Assembly: GCF_019317285.1 (NCBI RefSeq)
Contig: NZ_CP079218.1
Span: 806,001-870,000, forward strand
Length of the DNA: 64,000 nt
Reading direction: 5' to 3'
DNA from: Pedobacter sp. D749
GTDB lineage: Bacteria; Bacteroidota; Bacteroidia; Sphingobacteriales; Sphingobacteriaceae
Shown: positions 41,816 to 51,635 of the stretch, piece by piece
Numbering within the stretch: the first letter of the stretch is position 1
How the letters are laid out: each line of letters starts with the position of its first letter
Translations under genes and position numbers: made by a program
The notes under the pieces: generated by a model
Databases searched by the model: none
What the model was told of the DNA's origin: nothing
What the model saw: only the letters and a program-made list of their open reading frames with translations

Positions 41816-43777
41816 TTACCATATGCTTTTGAGTTTCCAGGCCCGGATATTTAATTTTGTATTTCCACCCTCGGAAAAAGTTTCCAGACCAAGTTGAGTG
41901 TCAGCGGCAAATGTTGTGGCACTCACCACCTTTCCTCCATCATTCGCGAATATTTCAATCGAAGAACGATCGATAAAGATATGTAAACGAAGGCTACCAT
42001 TATTCAAATCTAAGGGTACAGCATACTTTTTTGCAAACGATTTTGTAAAAGCGGTATCCGTAATGAAGTTGGTGCAGTTGCGACGGTCTAAGGTAAGTTC
42101 ACCAAGCTGCGGATCATATCTTAGTTCCAGTTTTCTGCCTTCACCAACGAGCAGGTTAAATCCAAATGCCTTAGCGGTTCCAACGGTGAACGTGGCGTCG
42201 AGTTCATAAGAATTCACACCGGGCTTAAAGTTTTTGATAGACTGAACATCTTTTAGCTGTAATTGTTGACGAATACCACTATCACGAAGTTGGGCAAGCT
42301 GCGGTATCGGCTGCTGAAAAACCCTCAGTCCGGATGGCGTTTCTCTTAAAGTCATTACCCTGGGAATGGATTGAAAGCCTTTTCCCCATTTTGATGGTGC
42401 CCTGCGTGCATAATCCCAGTTCCCCATCCAGCCTATGGCATGAACGGTGTCGGCCAGGCCGTTTTTGTTGTCATAGTCCCTCCAGGTTCTGGTGGCATAA
42501 TAATCAGGTCCATCATCCAGCCATAAGGCGTGTTCAAGATGTTGATTGCTTAATTGATCAGAAAACAGGATATGATCTACAGCGATGAACCCCGTAGTCG
42601 TATCTTTGCTCAGATCTACAAGTTCCAGTTGTGCTTTCTTGCCTACCCAGGGGCGTACATCCCATCCGTTCCATTTAAATACTTTGGTATTATCTCCAGT
42701 GGTTGTCCTTACTACCTTGCCATCGACCAAAAGATTTATGCAGGTGCTATCCTGGTGATTTCCACCCATAAGCAAAAAATTAATGGCTTTAGTGGTTATG
42801 GTGAAAGCCTGGGATTTTGACCGGACAATTGCCCCAGTAACATTTGCTGTACTGAGGTAATGATTACCTAAATAATCAGTGACACCAGATACTTTGTTTT
42901 CATGCGCTTCGGGAAACTCAGACCATTTTGAATTTTTACCCTCAAAATTCTCAAAAACAGACCCGTTGATGCCTTTTCCAACACTAAGGTAATCAGCGAG
43001 CTTTTCATCGGTCACAAAAGTTTTTCCATTAAAATCACCCACAAAATACTGCACTCTATTCGGACCTCGTCCGATGATCAGCACCCATTTCTTCTTATTG
43101 CTTCCTTCAATCGGAAGTTCGAAAAGGTCAGGACATTCCCAGAATGAGTTTTTGGCACCCAGGCCTTTAAAGCTGCTGCAAAAAGTCCAGTTTTTGAGAT
43201 CCGATGACTGATAAATATGAATCTGCTGGACGTCAGGTCTGGAAACGACCATCTTCCAGCTTTTATCCTGCTCATACCAGAAAACCTGTGGATCCCTGAA
43301 AAACACTTTATTGATATCCAGAATCGGATTCCCCTGGTAATAGTCAAAACTCCGTCCCTCATTATTACTGATGGAAATGGCTTGTGTTTCTGGAAGTGAA
43401 TCACCAGGAAGGTGTTTGGTATAGAAAGCGATCATACTATTCTTTCCAAATCCTCCGGTGTTCATTTTGTCTACGACCACCGAACCGCTGAAGTAAGAAA
43501 ATCCCATTCCCTCTTTCATAGGTCTGCGCATTTCCTGCCAGTGAACCAGATCCTTTGAAACCGCATGGCCCCACCAAAAAAGATGATAAATATTGTTATA
43601 ATGAATAAGTCCATCCGGGTCGCCCATCCATCCTTTTGCTGGGCTGAAATGATACATAGGTCGGTATTCCTGTGCTTTTCTATCGATTTCCTGGGCATAT
43701 ACGCATCCGCCCACCAATAAAAACAGTCCGAGGATATACCTCAAATCAAACCTATAATCAAATTTAATGCTCATCAT
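41816..43777 (-). CDS. Atypical GH32 enzyme with an inserted beta-sandwich
   Basis: 653 residues with a signal peptide, possibly lipidated (VGGC). The nucleophile region reads WMGDPDGLIHYN rather than WMNDPNG, and the strand after it goes directly from YHLF to WWGHAVSKDLVHW. The FQYNP...W loop of classical GH32 enzymes is therefore absent. The Asp nucleophile, the RDP motif (FFRDPQVFW) and the acid/base ECPDLFEL are kept. A region of about 110 residues with carbohydrate-binding style (residues about 300-415, including AFTITTKAINFLLMGG) is inserted in the propeller, and a C-terminal sandwich follows. The changed pocket suggests a different fructan linkage or exo/endo preference. Between two other GH32-type genes. 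Confidence 0.88.
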   Translation of the reverse strand: MMSIKFDYRFDLRYILGLFLLVGGCVYAQEIDRKAQEYRPMYHFSPAKGWMGDPDGLIHYNNIYHLFWWGHAVSKDLVHWQEMRRPMKEGMGFSYFSGSVVVDKMNTGGFGKNSMIAFYTKHLPGDSLPETQAISISNNEGRSFDYYQGNPILDINKVFFRDPQVFWYEQDKSWKMVVSRPDVQQIHIYQSSDLKNWTFCSSFKGLGAKNSFWECPDLFELPIEGSNKKKWVLIIGRGPNRVQYFVGDFNGKTFVTDEKLADYLSVGKGINGSVFENFEGKNSKWSEFPEAHENKVSGVTDYLGNHYLSTANVTGAIVRSKSQAFTITTKAINFLLMGGNHQDSTCINLLVDGKVVRTTTGDNTKVFKWNGWDVRPWVGKKAQLELVDLSKDTTTGFIAVDHILFSDQLSNQHLEHALWLDDGPDYYATRTWRDYDNKNGLADTVHAIGWMGNWDYARRAPSKWGKGFQSIPRVMTLRETPSGLRVFQQPIPQLAQLRDSGIRQQLQLKDVQSIKNFKPGVNSYELDATFTVGTAKAFGFNLLVGEGRKLELRYDPQLGELTLDRRNCTNFITDTAFTKSFAKKYAVPLDLNNGSLRLHIFIDRSSIEIFANDGGKVVSATTFAADTQLGLETFSEGGNTKLNIRAWKLKSIW

Positions 43778-43785
43778 CCTGACGA

Positions 43786-45345
43786 TTAATGGGTTGATAC
43801 CTTCAAATTAGTAACTTTTGCCTCTAAACCATTAGCAGTCAGCGACCATGGTGTACCTTTTGCACTATAACTTCTGTTTGTTAGTGCAACCTGATCGTTG
43901 AGATAGAGTACGATGATCGATCCATCCACAATAATACTAAAGTCGTATGTTTTTCCCTGTTCGAAAACAAATGGAACGCGGGTAACTTCCTGGCCATTAT
44001 TATAGGCGGCAATACGATTTGATGCCGGTTCGAACCTGATCTGGTAGGATCCGTTAAGGTCAGTTTTTGCATTAAAGTTTAAGGAGGCTGTTCCGTTAAG
44101 ATTGCTTAAAGATAGTTTTCCTTTAACCATAGTTGTTCCGTTAAGCGTTGCAAACCTGTATCCTGAAGCTGAAGAGGTTCCGGTTAGGGTATAGTTCCCA
44201 GCCGATCCGCTAACGGTGCCGGTCTGAGTGCTCACCACGGCATCTGCATCTTTACTAAAATAACTTTTTACGCTAATTGGGGCTTTCACCGCAAGCTTAT
44301 CATTGCCCAGCTTAGTAATCTGCTGGCTGATGAGGTTTCCTCCCCAGGTGCGAACACCATTGTCGTTTTCCGGACTGCGGCGGTGTGCCCAACCGAAAGC
44401 ATAACGTTCAGTACCATTACTTGCTGTTTTACCGGCATAAAACTGATGCCCGTCAAACATATCCATTCCATCTGCTGGTTTTAACCATGGCCCTGCTGAA
44501 GACGATGCAACCCTGTAATGCGTTCCCGGGCTTGTGCTCCAGTCTTCTGCAAAAAGCATAAAATACTTGTCATCAATTTTGAAAACATCTGCACATTCAA
44601 GCATCAGATAATCGCCTTCAACAGAAAGAGGTCCTCTTAATTGCCAGTTATCACTTGCCGGATCGCTACTGGTGTAAACGAGTATTACACCTTTGTTTTC
44701 TTTTTGAGCGCTCACCATCATCCAGTAGGTAGAAAACTCTGTATTATAGAATACATACGGATCTCTAAAGTCTGTGGTTGCATAACCTTCTGGTGCTTTG
44801 AGCGCAAAACCAGACTTCTTTGTCCATCCTGTAGTTGTGCTGCAGGTGGCGTACATGATCGCTTCACGTGTATTGCCCGTTACAAATGCACTGTTGGCAT
44901 TCTGCAACCAGCTGTTATTTGCATTATAACCTGTATAGTAAAAGTAATTTGTATTTCCAGCCTTTACCATAGAGCCTGTACCAATGAGGTTATCCTGAGT
45001 AGATTTATTGCCATAAGGAATCATCTCGCCATCATAGCTGAAGTCGAGCAGGTTTTTAGAACTCAGCTTGTGGATAGCATGCTGACCAGTGCTACTTTGC
45101 TTCACCTGATCAGGATCATCGTGCAGAAAAAACAGTTCGAACTGTCCGTTCACATAGCTAGGCATCACATCACCAACCCAACCTGTCGACTGGCCTGTAG
45201 TGGAATTCGGGCTTATTTGTGGTTTCGGGAAGATGTTAAATTTCTCTTCGCTAAAAGGTTCAGCCGGGGCGTAGGTTTTTTCTTTGGTGCAAGACAGGAA
45301 AAGCGAAATCGCCATTCCTGCTAATAATATTCTTTTCAATGCCAT
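43786..45345 (-). CDS. GH32-like lipoprotein, probable fructan-binding or hydrolysing protein
   Basis: 519 residues with a lipobox (LFLSC, Cys near 19), so outer-membrane or periplasmic lipoprotein. It has propeller motifs with an Asp in TGWVGDVMPSYVNG, an RDP motif in TTDFRDPYVFY and an acid in LMLECADVFKID. The surrounding sequence is far from classical GH32. A laminin-G/concanavalin-like C-terminal domain (about 365-519), with LSNLNGTASLNFNAKTDL and IIVDGSIIVLYLND, is the DUF4975-like type. It may hydrolyse or only bind fructan. In related loci a surface GH32 endo-enzyme sits here. Directly downstream of the DUF4960 gene in the operon. Confidence 0.8.
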   Translation of the reverse strand: MALKRILLAGMAISLFLSCTKEKTYAPAEPFSEEKFNIFPKPQISPNSTTGQSTGWVGDVMPSYVNGQFELFFLHDDPDQVKQSSTGQHAIHKLSSKNLLDFSYDGEMIPYGNKSTQDNLIGTGSMVKAGNTNYFYYTGYNANNSWLQNANSAFVTGNTREAIMYATCSTTTGWTKKSGFALKAPEGYATTDFRDPYVFYNTEFSTYWMMVSAQKENKGVILVYTSSDPASDNWQLRGPLSVEGDYLMLECADVFKIDDKYFMLFAEDWSTSPGTHYRVASSSAGPWLKPADGMDMFDGHQFYAGKTASNGTERYAFGWAHRRSPENDNGVRTWGGNLISQQITKLGNDKLAVKAPISVKSYFSKDADAVVSTQTGTVSGSAGNYTLTGTSSASGYRFATLNGTTMVKGKLSLSNLNGTASLNFNAKTDLNGSYQIRFEPASNRIAAYNNGQEVTRVPFVFEQGKTYDFSIIVDGSIIVLYLNDQVALTNRSYSAKGTPWSLTANGLEAKVTNLKVSTH

Positions 45346-45370
45346 ATTAAATCACTATTTAATTGTGAAA

Positions 45371-46750
45371 TTATTTTTTTAGATAGTCGATCGCATTTTT
45401 GGTAAGTCTGCGAATGTTCGTGATGAATCTATTACTGGTAGGCGCACCATTTTGAGGTTCTGAATACCAATCGTATGCACCAAAGGTGATTACGACTACA
45501 TTTCCAGGGCCATTTGCCTGAGGCCATTCAGCAATGCCAACGCGGCCGTCGAGGTTATCGTCCCATGCCTCAGATGCCAGGTTTATTCCACCTGTCTGCT
45601 GACGCCATCCTGCACCATTCATGTAACCTCCCCAGTCTGGAAGAAACCACCAGGCCGTGTGGTTAAGTCTGAATGTTCCTTTTTGCAAAAGATTAGCCTT
45701 CCCGGTTTCATAGGTCTCCAGCCCCTGAAAGAGGGGATGAGATTCCTTGCCTTTGAAAGAGATCCCCCAATCGCTACCATTTTCGATAAAGCCAGCGCCA
45801 AGGGCAAAATCTCCAAAAACATTGTTTGGCCCTTTACCAGCCGGCACCACGCCTAAAGCCTCTACGTACCTACCCGCCATTGAGGTTAGCAGCAAACTTC
45901 CGCCTCCATTTCTGTATGCCTTGAGCGCATTGATAACGGCTGCACTAGTTGCCTGGGCTGGGAGATCCTGTGCAGAATCGAAATGCCACCAAATTACTTT
46001 ATAATTGGAAAGACGCTTTCCGGTTTCCAATGCGGCAAATGAAATATAGTCTGCAGTAGGGTAGGTGGCAAAAAACCAGTCACTTGCTGCTTTTTCATCC
46101 GGGTTAGTTATTGCCGATCTTGAACTTGCTGTACCTAAAAACGCATACTCGCTTATAGAATTGCTGATAAAGGTGACCTGGTAACTTGTGGTAAAATTAC
46201 CCTTGGTGAAAGTGTAGGTTACTGGTTGATTGAAATCCTGTGCTGTACCACTTAGCGGGCTAACCACAACATCTTGCTCTGCTTCTATGATTGGCTTAAT
46301 TCCAGCTAAATCTGTTCCGTCGGGAAGAATTAACGTTGCGGTACGGTTATCGTGATTTATCGATGCTTTTAAGCTACCCACAGAGACGCTTTTGAGTGGA
46401 GGAATAATTTTCACCGTTGTTGAATAATCTTTAAAAAGATTTCCATTCACTACCCTGAAATCTACGGCACCTGTAAAATTAATGGGTTTATTAAAATTCA
46501 TGGAACTTGTTGCGCCATCTGGCATTTCCACTTTAGGTGTCAAATTTGAAATATCTGTGCCAAAAGGAACATTAACGCTTATCGCACCCGTTTTTTGGTC
46601 GATAGTAGCAACAATACCATTAATCGAATAAGACACGAGCTGTACCTGGCTGTCAAGTTTAAAATCATTGTTCTTATCCTTTTTGCAGCCTATGAATGGT
46701 AAGACCATTACAAAGACTAAAAATGCTTTCAATATTTGCTTTAATTTCAT
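45371..46750 (-). CDS. DUF4960-like surface glycan-binding lipoprotein (SusE/F position)
   Basis: 459 residues with a lipoprotein signal (PFIGC, Cys near 22). Two immunoglobulin-like repeats of DUF5018 type occupy about 30-195 (for example LVSYSINGIVATIDQKTGAISVNVP). The C-terminal half (about 205-459) matches the DUF4960 glutamine-amidotransferase-like fold, with IWWHFDSAQDLP and GGGSLLLTSMAGRY. In the levan locus of Bacteroides thetaiotaomicron a DUF4960 protein at this position is a surface levan-binding protein. The role here is the same by inference. It stands between SusD and the GH32-like lipoprotein. Confidence 0.83.
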   Translation of the reverse strand: MKLKQILKAFLVFVMVLPFIGCKKDKNNDFKLDSQVQLVSYSINGIVATIDQKTGAISVNVPFGTDISNLTPKVEMPDGATSSMNFNKPINFTGAVDFRVVNGNLFKDYSTTVKIIPPLKSVSVGSLKASINHDNRTATLILPDGTDLAGIKPIIEAEQDVVVSPLSGTAQDFNQPVTYTFTKGNFTTSYQVTFISNSISEYAFLGTASSRSAITNPDEKAASDWFFATYPTADYISFAALETGKRLSNYKVIWWHFDSAQDLPAQATSAAVINALKAYRNGGGSLLLTSMAGRYVEALGVVPAGKGPNNVFGDFALGAGFIENGSDWGISFKGKESHPLFQGLETYETGKANLLQKGTFRLNHTAWWFLPDWGGYMNGAGWRQQTGGINLASEAWDDNLDGRVGIAEWPQANGPGNVVVITFGAYDWYSEPQNGAPTSNRFITNIRRLTKNAIDYLKK

Positions 46751-46769
46751 TTTCTAATCATTTAGAGGT

Positions 46770-48467
46770 TTAGTAACCTGGATTTTGAACATAGTTGTTT
46801 TCACTAAAGAAGATTTGGTTTTGAGGAATTGGTAAGTATTCGTCTCTTCCTTTTGTAAATCTTGCAGTAGTATAAATACTTCTGAAGCTCTTTTCTGAAT
46901 CAAAAAACGAGTTGATCACCTGATCGGCTACGCCCCAACGGATGAGATCAAAAAACCTTTCTCCTTCCAGTGCCATTTCTAAACGGCGTTCAAATCGCAA
47001 AGCTTTTCTGGCGTTTGCCTGATCCCAAACGATGTTTGTTCCCGGAACATATTGCTGTACATTGTATTTGGAGGTCGGCTGTCCGTTGGCCATCACCAGT
47101 TTTGCTGTGCTTTTAGATGCCCGGTCTCTTATTGCATTAATAATCGGTAAAGCCTCAGTCTGCCTGCCCAGTTCAATCAGTGCCTCTGCTTTAAATAACA
47201 TCACATCAGCCAACCTGATCATGATTCTGGCTTTTGTATTGCCGAAAAAGGGAGCAACATTTATAAAACAGTCACAATCAGGTGATACGTTTTCTTTCAT
47301 AGAATTATAAGTTCCGTATAGCGGAATATTTCTGCTCCAGCTTGCTGTAACCACTCTTGAAGGATCATATTTCCATGGAGCTCCAGGTCTGGATATGGTA
47401 TGGTCTACCCTTGGATCGACTGTATTTGTAGTAAAATCGACATTCTGTTGGTTGAAAGTATCGAATAGCGGTATCCCGGTAGTTGTTGTTCTGAAAGCAT
47501 TCATCAGGGTTTGTGACGGTTTTTGGAAATCGCAGCATCCAATACCTTGTGGTACCGTAAGCATATCACCAAAGTTTACCCGGCCTCGTCCTGCGCCATC
47601 ATTACTCGAAAACTGAACAGACATAATCGCTTCAGTACCATTCTCAAATGTTCCAGAGGTGAAATTATTTGCAAAATCTGCCTGTAACTTATAAGATGAG
47701 GCCAGCACCTGATCGGATGCATCAATAACCTGTTGTAACCTGTTCTGGTCGATTCCTGTTACGGCATGTGTTGCATTTTGCGTGTAAGCCTGGAACAAAC
47801 GTGTTTTCGCTAAAAAAGCATAAGCAGCAAATTTATTGGCTCTTCCTATTTGTGGTTGGGTTGCTGGTAATGCCTCGGCAGCAGCCTGAAAGTCACCGGC
47901 AATCTTCTCCAGAATCTGATCTCTGCTTAGTGCATTGTTCTTCACTAATTTGTAGTCATCTGAAGGTACTGTATCATCAATATACGGGATATTCTTAAAC
48001 AGGTTTTCTACCATCAGGTACCAGTATCCGCGTAAGAAACGAAGCTCTGCTAAACGGGTTTTAACCAAGGGATATTCCGCTTCGCTAAATTTGCTTAATA
48101 CTCTAATGCCTTCATTTGCCCGCCTGATGCCTACATAGATATTAAACCAGATGCCATCATAGTTCCATTGATCAGGTCTGGAGGCAATAAAAGTCTCCAT
48201 ATTATGGAAAACATCTCCATCATTGATACCGCCACCTCCTTTATAGGCATCATCAGCGCGGATATTTCCATACTGATACATACTAAATGCCCTGTTGATT
48301 TCATCGTTTCCTAATTGTGAATAAGCGGCGGTTACAAAACCCTCGGCCTGTGCCGGAGTTGCAACCTGGCTTTCGTTAAGCGAACCTTTAGGTCCAACTT
48401 CAAGTGCTTTTTTGCAGCCCGTGGCTAATATTAGCGAGACAGCAAGGGTGATTATATATTTTTTCAT
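46770..48467 (-). CDS. SusD/RagB-family outer-membrane lipoprotein
   Basis: 565 residues. Lipoprotein signal ending ATGC (Cys near 18), then the SusD start ALEVGPKGSLNESQ and alpha-helical TPR-like repeats with FVTAAYSQLGNDEI, LRFLRGYWYLMVENLF and YAFLAKTRLFQAYTQ. The C-terminus has ARKALRFERRLEMALEGERFFDLIRWG, a strong SusD signature. It forms the lid of the TonB-dependent transporter encoded just upstream and binds oligosaccharide at the cell surface. The gene follows susC by 18 bases in the operon, the standard arrangement. Confidence 0.95.
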   Translation of the reverse strand: MKKYIITLAVSLILATGCKKALEVGPKGSLNESQVATPAQAEGFVTAAYSQLGNDEINRAFSMYQYGNIRADDAYKGGGGINDGDVFHNMETFIASRPDQWNYDGIWFNIYVGIRRANEGIRVLSKFSEAEYPLVKTRLAELRFLRGYWYLMVENLFKNIPYIDDTVPSDDYKLVKNNALSRDQILEKIAGDFQAAAEALPATQPQIGRANKFAAYAFLAKTRLFQAYTQNATHAVTGIDQNRLQQVIDASDQVLASSYKLQADFANNFTSGTFENGTEAIMSVQFSSNDGAGRGRVNFGDMLTVPQGIGCCDFQKPSQTLMNAFRTTTTGIPLFDTFNQQNVDFTTNTVDPRVDHTISRPGAPWKYDPSRVVTASWSRNIPLYGTYNSMKENVSPDCDCFINVAPFFGNTKARIMIRLADVMLFKAEALIELGRQTEALPIINAIRDRASKSTAKLVMANGQPTSKYNVQQYVPGTNIVWDQANARKALRFERRLEMALEGERFFDLIRWGVADQVINSFFDSEKSFRSIYTTARFTKGRDEYLPIPQNQIFFSENNYVQNPGY

Positions 48468-48485
48468 AATAAAATCTTCAATTAT

Positions 48486-51400
48486 TTAAAATCTTACGTT
48501 AATTCCGGCTGTAACAACCAATGGATTAGGGTAGCCAAATCCTGGGGTCTCCGGATCCAGACCAGTAAAGGATTTTGACTTCATTAAAATGGCTAAATTG
48601 TCTCCTCCGATGTAAACACGAAGATTCTGCATTTTTAACTTGCTGATCAGCTGTTTGTTAAATGTATAGCCGATTTGAGCGTTTCTCAGTTTAAGATAAG
48701 ATCCATTTTCGATAAAATAGGTCGAAAGACGAGATTCGAAATTATCATCTGTAAGCGCTACTGCCGGAATATCGGAGTTCGGATTGGAAGGTGACCATGC
48801 GTTTAATAACCTTGCTCCTTTATTTGAGGAAGATTCAACGGCACTCCAGAAATCCGTATAGGATTTGGCCTCATTTTGTACGGCTACATCACCTATACCC
48901 TGCAGAAGAAAAGAGAAATCAAAATTTTTGTAGTTGATATTTGCGTTAAACCCATATGTATATTTAGGTAGTGGATTTCCAATCCAGGTACGGTCATTTA
49001 CATCGATAACACCGTCATGGTTTAAATCCACGTAACGGATTCTTCCAAGTCCTTTGTTGGGTTGCGCAGCATGATTATCTACTTCAGCCTGAGTCCTGAA
49101 AAGACCATCGGCAACATAACCGAAGAAAGATCCAATGGTTCTTCCCAGAATATTCTGTCCCTTGCCATCACCTCCGTAGGCGTTCACTACTGCCGGAGGC
49201 AAATAGGTAACCTTATTTCTAACCATATCGAAATTCCCGTTCACATCAATGCTTAAATCATCAGTTAAGCGGCTTTTGTGTCCCAGGGATAGTTCAAATC
49301 CACGGTTTTCCATTGATGCCCCGTTTACATAGGTATTACCGCCTTCGCCAAGTACGCCAATGTATGGAGGAAGTAATAATATGCCGGTGGTTTTCTTAAT
49401 GTAATAGCCAACACTACCATAAAGTTTTTGTTTCCAGAGCGAAAAGTCGAGTGCGACATTGCTCATTTCTGTTGCTTCCCAACGCAGGTTTGGATTGGCA
49501 TTCTGGGATAGATAAAACCCGGAAGGAAGCACACCGCTTTTGTTTCCATTGATATCGTAAGAAGTGATATTGTAATTGGACAGGTAAATATTATAAATCG
49601 CGTTATTATTAATCTCCTGATTACCGGTTTTCCCCCATCCTGCATGAAGTTTCAAATCGTCTACAATGGAGGTATTATTCTTTACGAAAGATTCTTCGCT
49701 AATTCTCCAGGCACCTGAGAATGCAGGGAACCAACCATATTTATTATTTGCTCCAAACCTGGAAGAACCGTCTCTTCTGATGGTTGCAGACAGGAGGTAG
49801 CGATCCATATAAGAATAGTTCGCTCTACCTATATAAGACATAAGCACGTTTTTTGCGCCACTGCCGCTGTTGTCTTTTATTCCTGTACCGGCATCTAAAT
49901 ACAGGTAGTCAGGATCTTCTAAAACAAATCCTTCCCGTGATGCCATAAAAGTATTGTTATTCTCAACAAAGTGTTCCGTTCCTGCAAAGGCATTAAGGCG
50001 ATGATTGCCTGACTCCAGGCTATAATTCAGGGTATTGGTCCAGGTAGTTTTTACATTGTGTGTCTGGGTATTGATTACTTTGTTCACATCATTAACCAGG
50101 TAACCGCTCTGGTATTTTTTTTGCCAGTTCCGGCTGGTATAGTCACCGTAATCAATCCCGAAATTGGATTTGAATACCAAACCCTTGGCGATTTTAACAT
50201 CTGCAAAGAAATTACCAAATAACCTCATATAGTCATAACCATTCTGTTGATTATCCTCCAGCACGCGAACAGGGTTCTGGCGATCGTTCATCCCGTCAAC
50301 AGGACCGCCCCAGCCTATGCCGTCTACGGTATGCACCGGTATAATAGGCAATGCCTGCAGTGCGGAATTGATAATATCGGCAGCAACTTCTTTTGTTTTG
50401 GTTATGCTCAGGTTCTGACCTATCGTCAAGCCACCATTGAATAACTTATAGTCTGAATTTATTCTTGCTGAAATACGGTTGAATCCGGTCGTTCTTACAA
50501 TGCCTTTGTTGTCAAAGTATCCGAGGGAAAGTAAATAGTGTCCGTTTTCAGTGCCGCTTGAAACCTGCGCATCATAATTCTGAATGATACCAAGCTGGGA
50601 TATTTCTTTAAACCAATCTGTATTTGAAGTGCGAAGGGTTTGGGTAGAATTAAGAAATTCGGGTAAAAGAACCTTGTTCAATACAGGCTGATTGGTGTTT
50701 GGGTCAACCTTCCAGTCGAATTGATAACGCAATCCATTCGAATTAGGATCGAGGTTTTTGTTAACATAAGCCTGCCACAAAATTTTACCATAACCTTGCG
50801 CATCCAGCATATCCAACTTATTGACATAGGTAGAAAGCGATGAGTAAGCGTTCCCACTTAACTGTGTCTTACCGGTTTTACCCTTTTTAGTGGTAATTAC
50901 AATTACGCCGTTTCCTGCCCTGGCACCATAGATACTGGCAGATGAAGCATCTTTAAGAATCTGCATCGATTCGATATCAGCTTGATTGAGTTCATGCATG
51001 CCTGACTTGGTAGGTACGCCATCGATAATGTATAGGGGATCATTGTTATTTAAAGTTCCGATACCCCTGATTCTGATGGTTGCCGGAGCGCTGGGGGCTC
51101 CGTTTCCTGTGATGTATACGCCCGCTACCTGGCCCTGCAATGCTTTCATCGGGTTGGCTACAGATTGCTTTTTAAGTTCATCTACATCCACAATGGCCAC
51201 ATCACCTGTCAGATCTTTTTTTCTTTCCGTCTGGTAGCCCGTTACCACCACATCGTTCAGGTTGGTAGCGGAAACTTCCAGTTGTGCGTCTACTACCGAA
51301 GTAGGGCCAACCTTGGAACTAACTGTCTGAGCACCCATGTAAATAAAGCGGAGGGTTTGCCCTGCGGCGGCCTGGATTATAAATTTCCCTTTTTCGTCTG

Positions 51401-51557
51401 TTTGTGTGGATTTACCGGTCTCTACATTATAGACGGAAGCTCCCGGAACAGGTTTTGAGGATTTATCGGTAACCGTCCCGGTAATGTTTCGGATTTGTGC
51501 GTATGTACTTGCCATAAAGCAAAACACAAGAACACAGCAAAGTATTACTTTTCTCAT
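48486..51557 (-). CDS. SusC/RagA-family TonB-dependent transporter
   Basis: 1023 residues. Signal peptide (about 1-20), carboxypeptidase-D-like domain (about 24-105; ITGTVTDKSSKPVPGASVYN), TonB plug (about 110-225) with DVVVTGYQT and the SusC signature ADIESMQILKDASSASIYGARAGNGVIVITT, and a 22-strand barrel ending with an aromatic residue (VRF). It imports large oligosaccharides across the outer membrane using TonB energy, here probably fructan fragments. Paired with the SusD gene 18 bases downstream. Complete, with no frame break. Confidence 0.95.
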   Translation of the reverse strand: MRKVILCCVLVFCFMASTYAQIRNITGTVTDKSSKPVPGASVYNVETGKSTQTDEKGKFIIQAAAGQTLRFIYMGAQTVSSKVGPTSVVDAQLEVSATNLNDVVVTGYQTERKKDLTGDVAIVDVDELKKQSVANPMKALQGQVAGVYITGNGAPSAPATIRIRGIGTLNNNDPLYIIDGVPTKSGMHELNQADIESMQILKDASSASIYGARAGNGVIVITTKKGKTGKTQLSGNAYSSLSTYVNKLDMLDAQGYGKILWQAYVNKNLDPNSNGLRYQFDWKVDPNTNQPVLNKVLLPEFLNSTQTLRTSNTDWFKEISQLGIIQNYDAQVSSGTENGHYLLSLGYFDNKGIVRTTGFNRISARINSDYKLFNGGLTIGQNLSITKTKEVAADIINSALQALPIIPVHTVDGIGWGGPVDGMNDRQNPVRVLEDNQQNGYDYMRLFGNFFADVKIAKGLVFKSNFGIDYGDYTSRNWQKKYQSGYLVNDVNKVINTQTHNVKTTWTNTLNYSLESGNHRLNAFAGTEHFVENNNTFMASREGFVLEDPDYLYLDAGTGIKDNSGSGAKNVLMSYIGRANYSYMDRYLLSATIRRDGSSRFGANNKYGWFPAFSGAWRISEESFVKNNTSIVDDLKLHAGWGKTGNQEINNNAIYNIYLSNYNITSYDINGNKSGVLPSGFYLSQNANPNLRWEATEMSNVALDFSLWKQKLYGSVGYYIKKTTGILLLPPYIGVLGEGGNTYVNGASMENRGFELSLGHKSRLTDDLSIDVNGNFDMVRNKVTYLPPAVVNAYGGDGKGQNILGRTIGSFFGYVADGLFRTQAEVDNHAAQPNKGLGRIRYVDLNHDGVIDVNDRTWIGNPLPKYTYGFNANINYKNFDFSFLLQGIGDVAVQNEAKSYTDFWSAVESSSNKGARLLNAWSPSNPNSDIPAVALTDDNFESRLSTYFIENGSYLKLRNAQIGYTFNKQLISKLKMQNLRVYIGGDNLAILMKSKSFTGLDPETPGFGYPNPLVVTAGINVRF

Positions 51558-51635
51558 AAAATATGGTTTATAATGGTTAGTTTCTCTCTATATAATCAGC
51601 ATTTGCCGGTTATGTAGTTTATTTGTTTTTATCCT

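Noticed and set aside
44641-45324. 227-codon + strand ORF antisense to the GH32-like lipoprotein
   Set aside because: It lies opposite a gene with clear domain motifs, is rich in Cys, Ile and Arg in a pattern typical of antisense frames, and has no recognisable domain.
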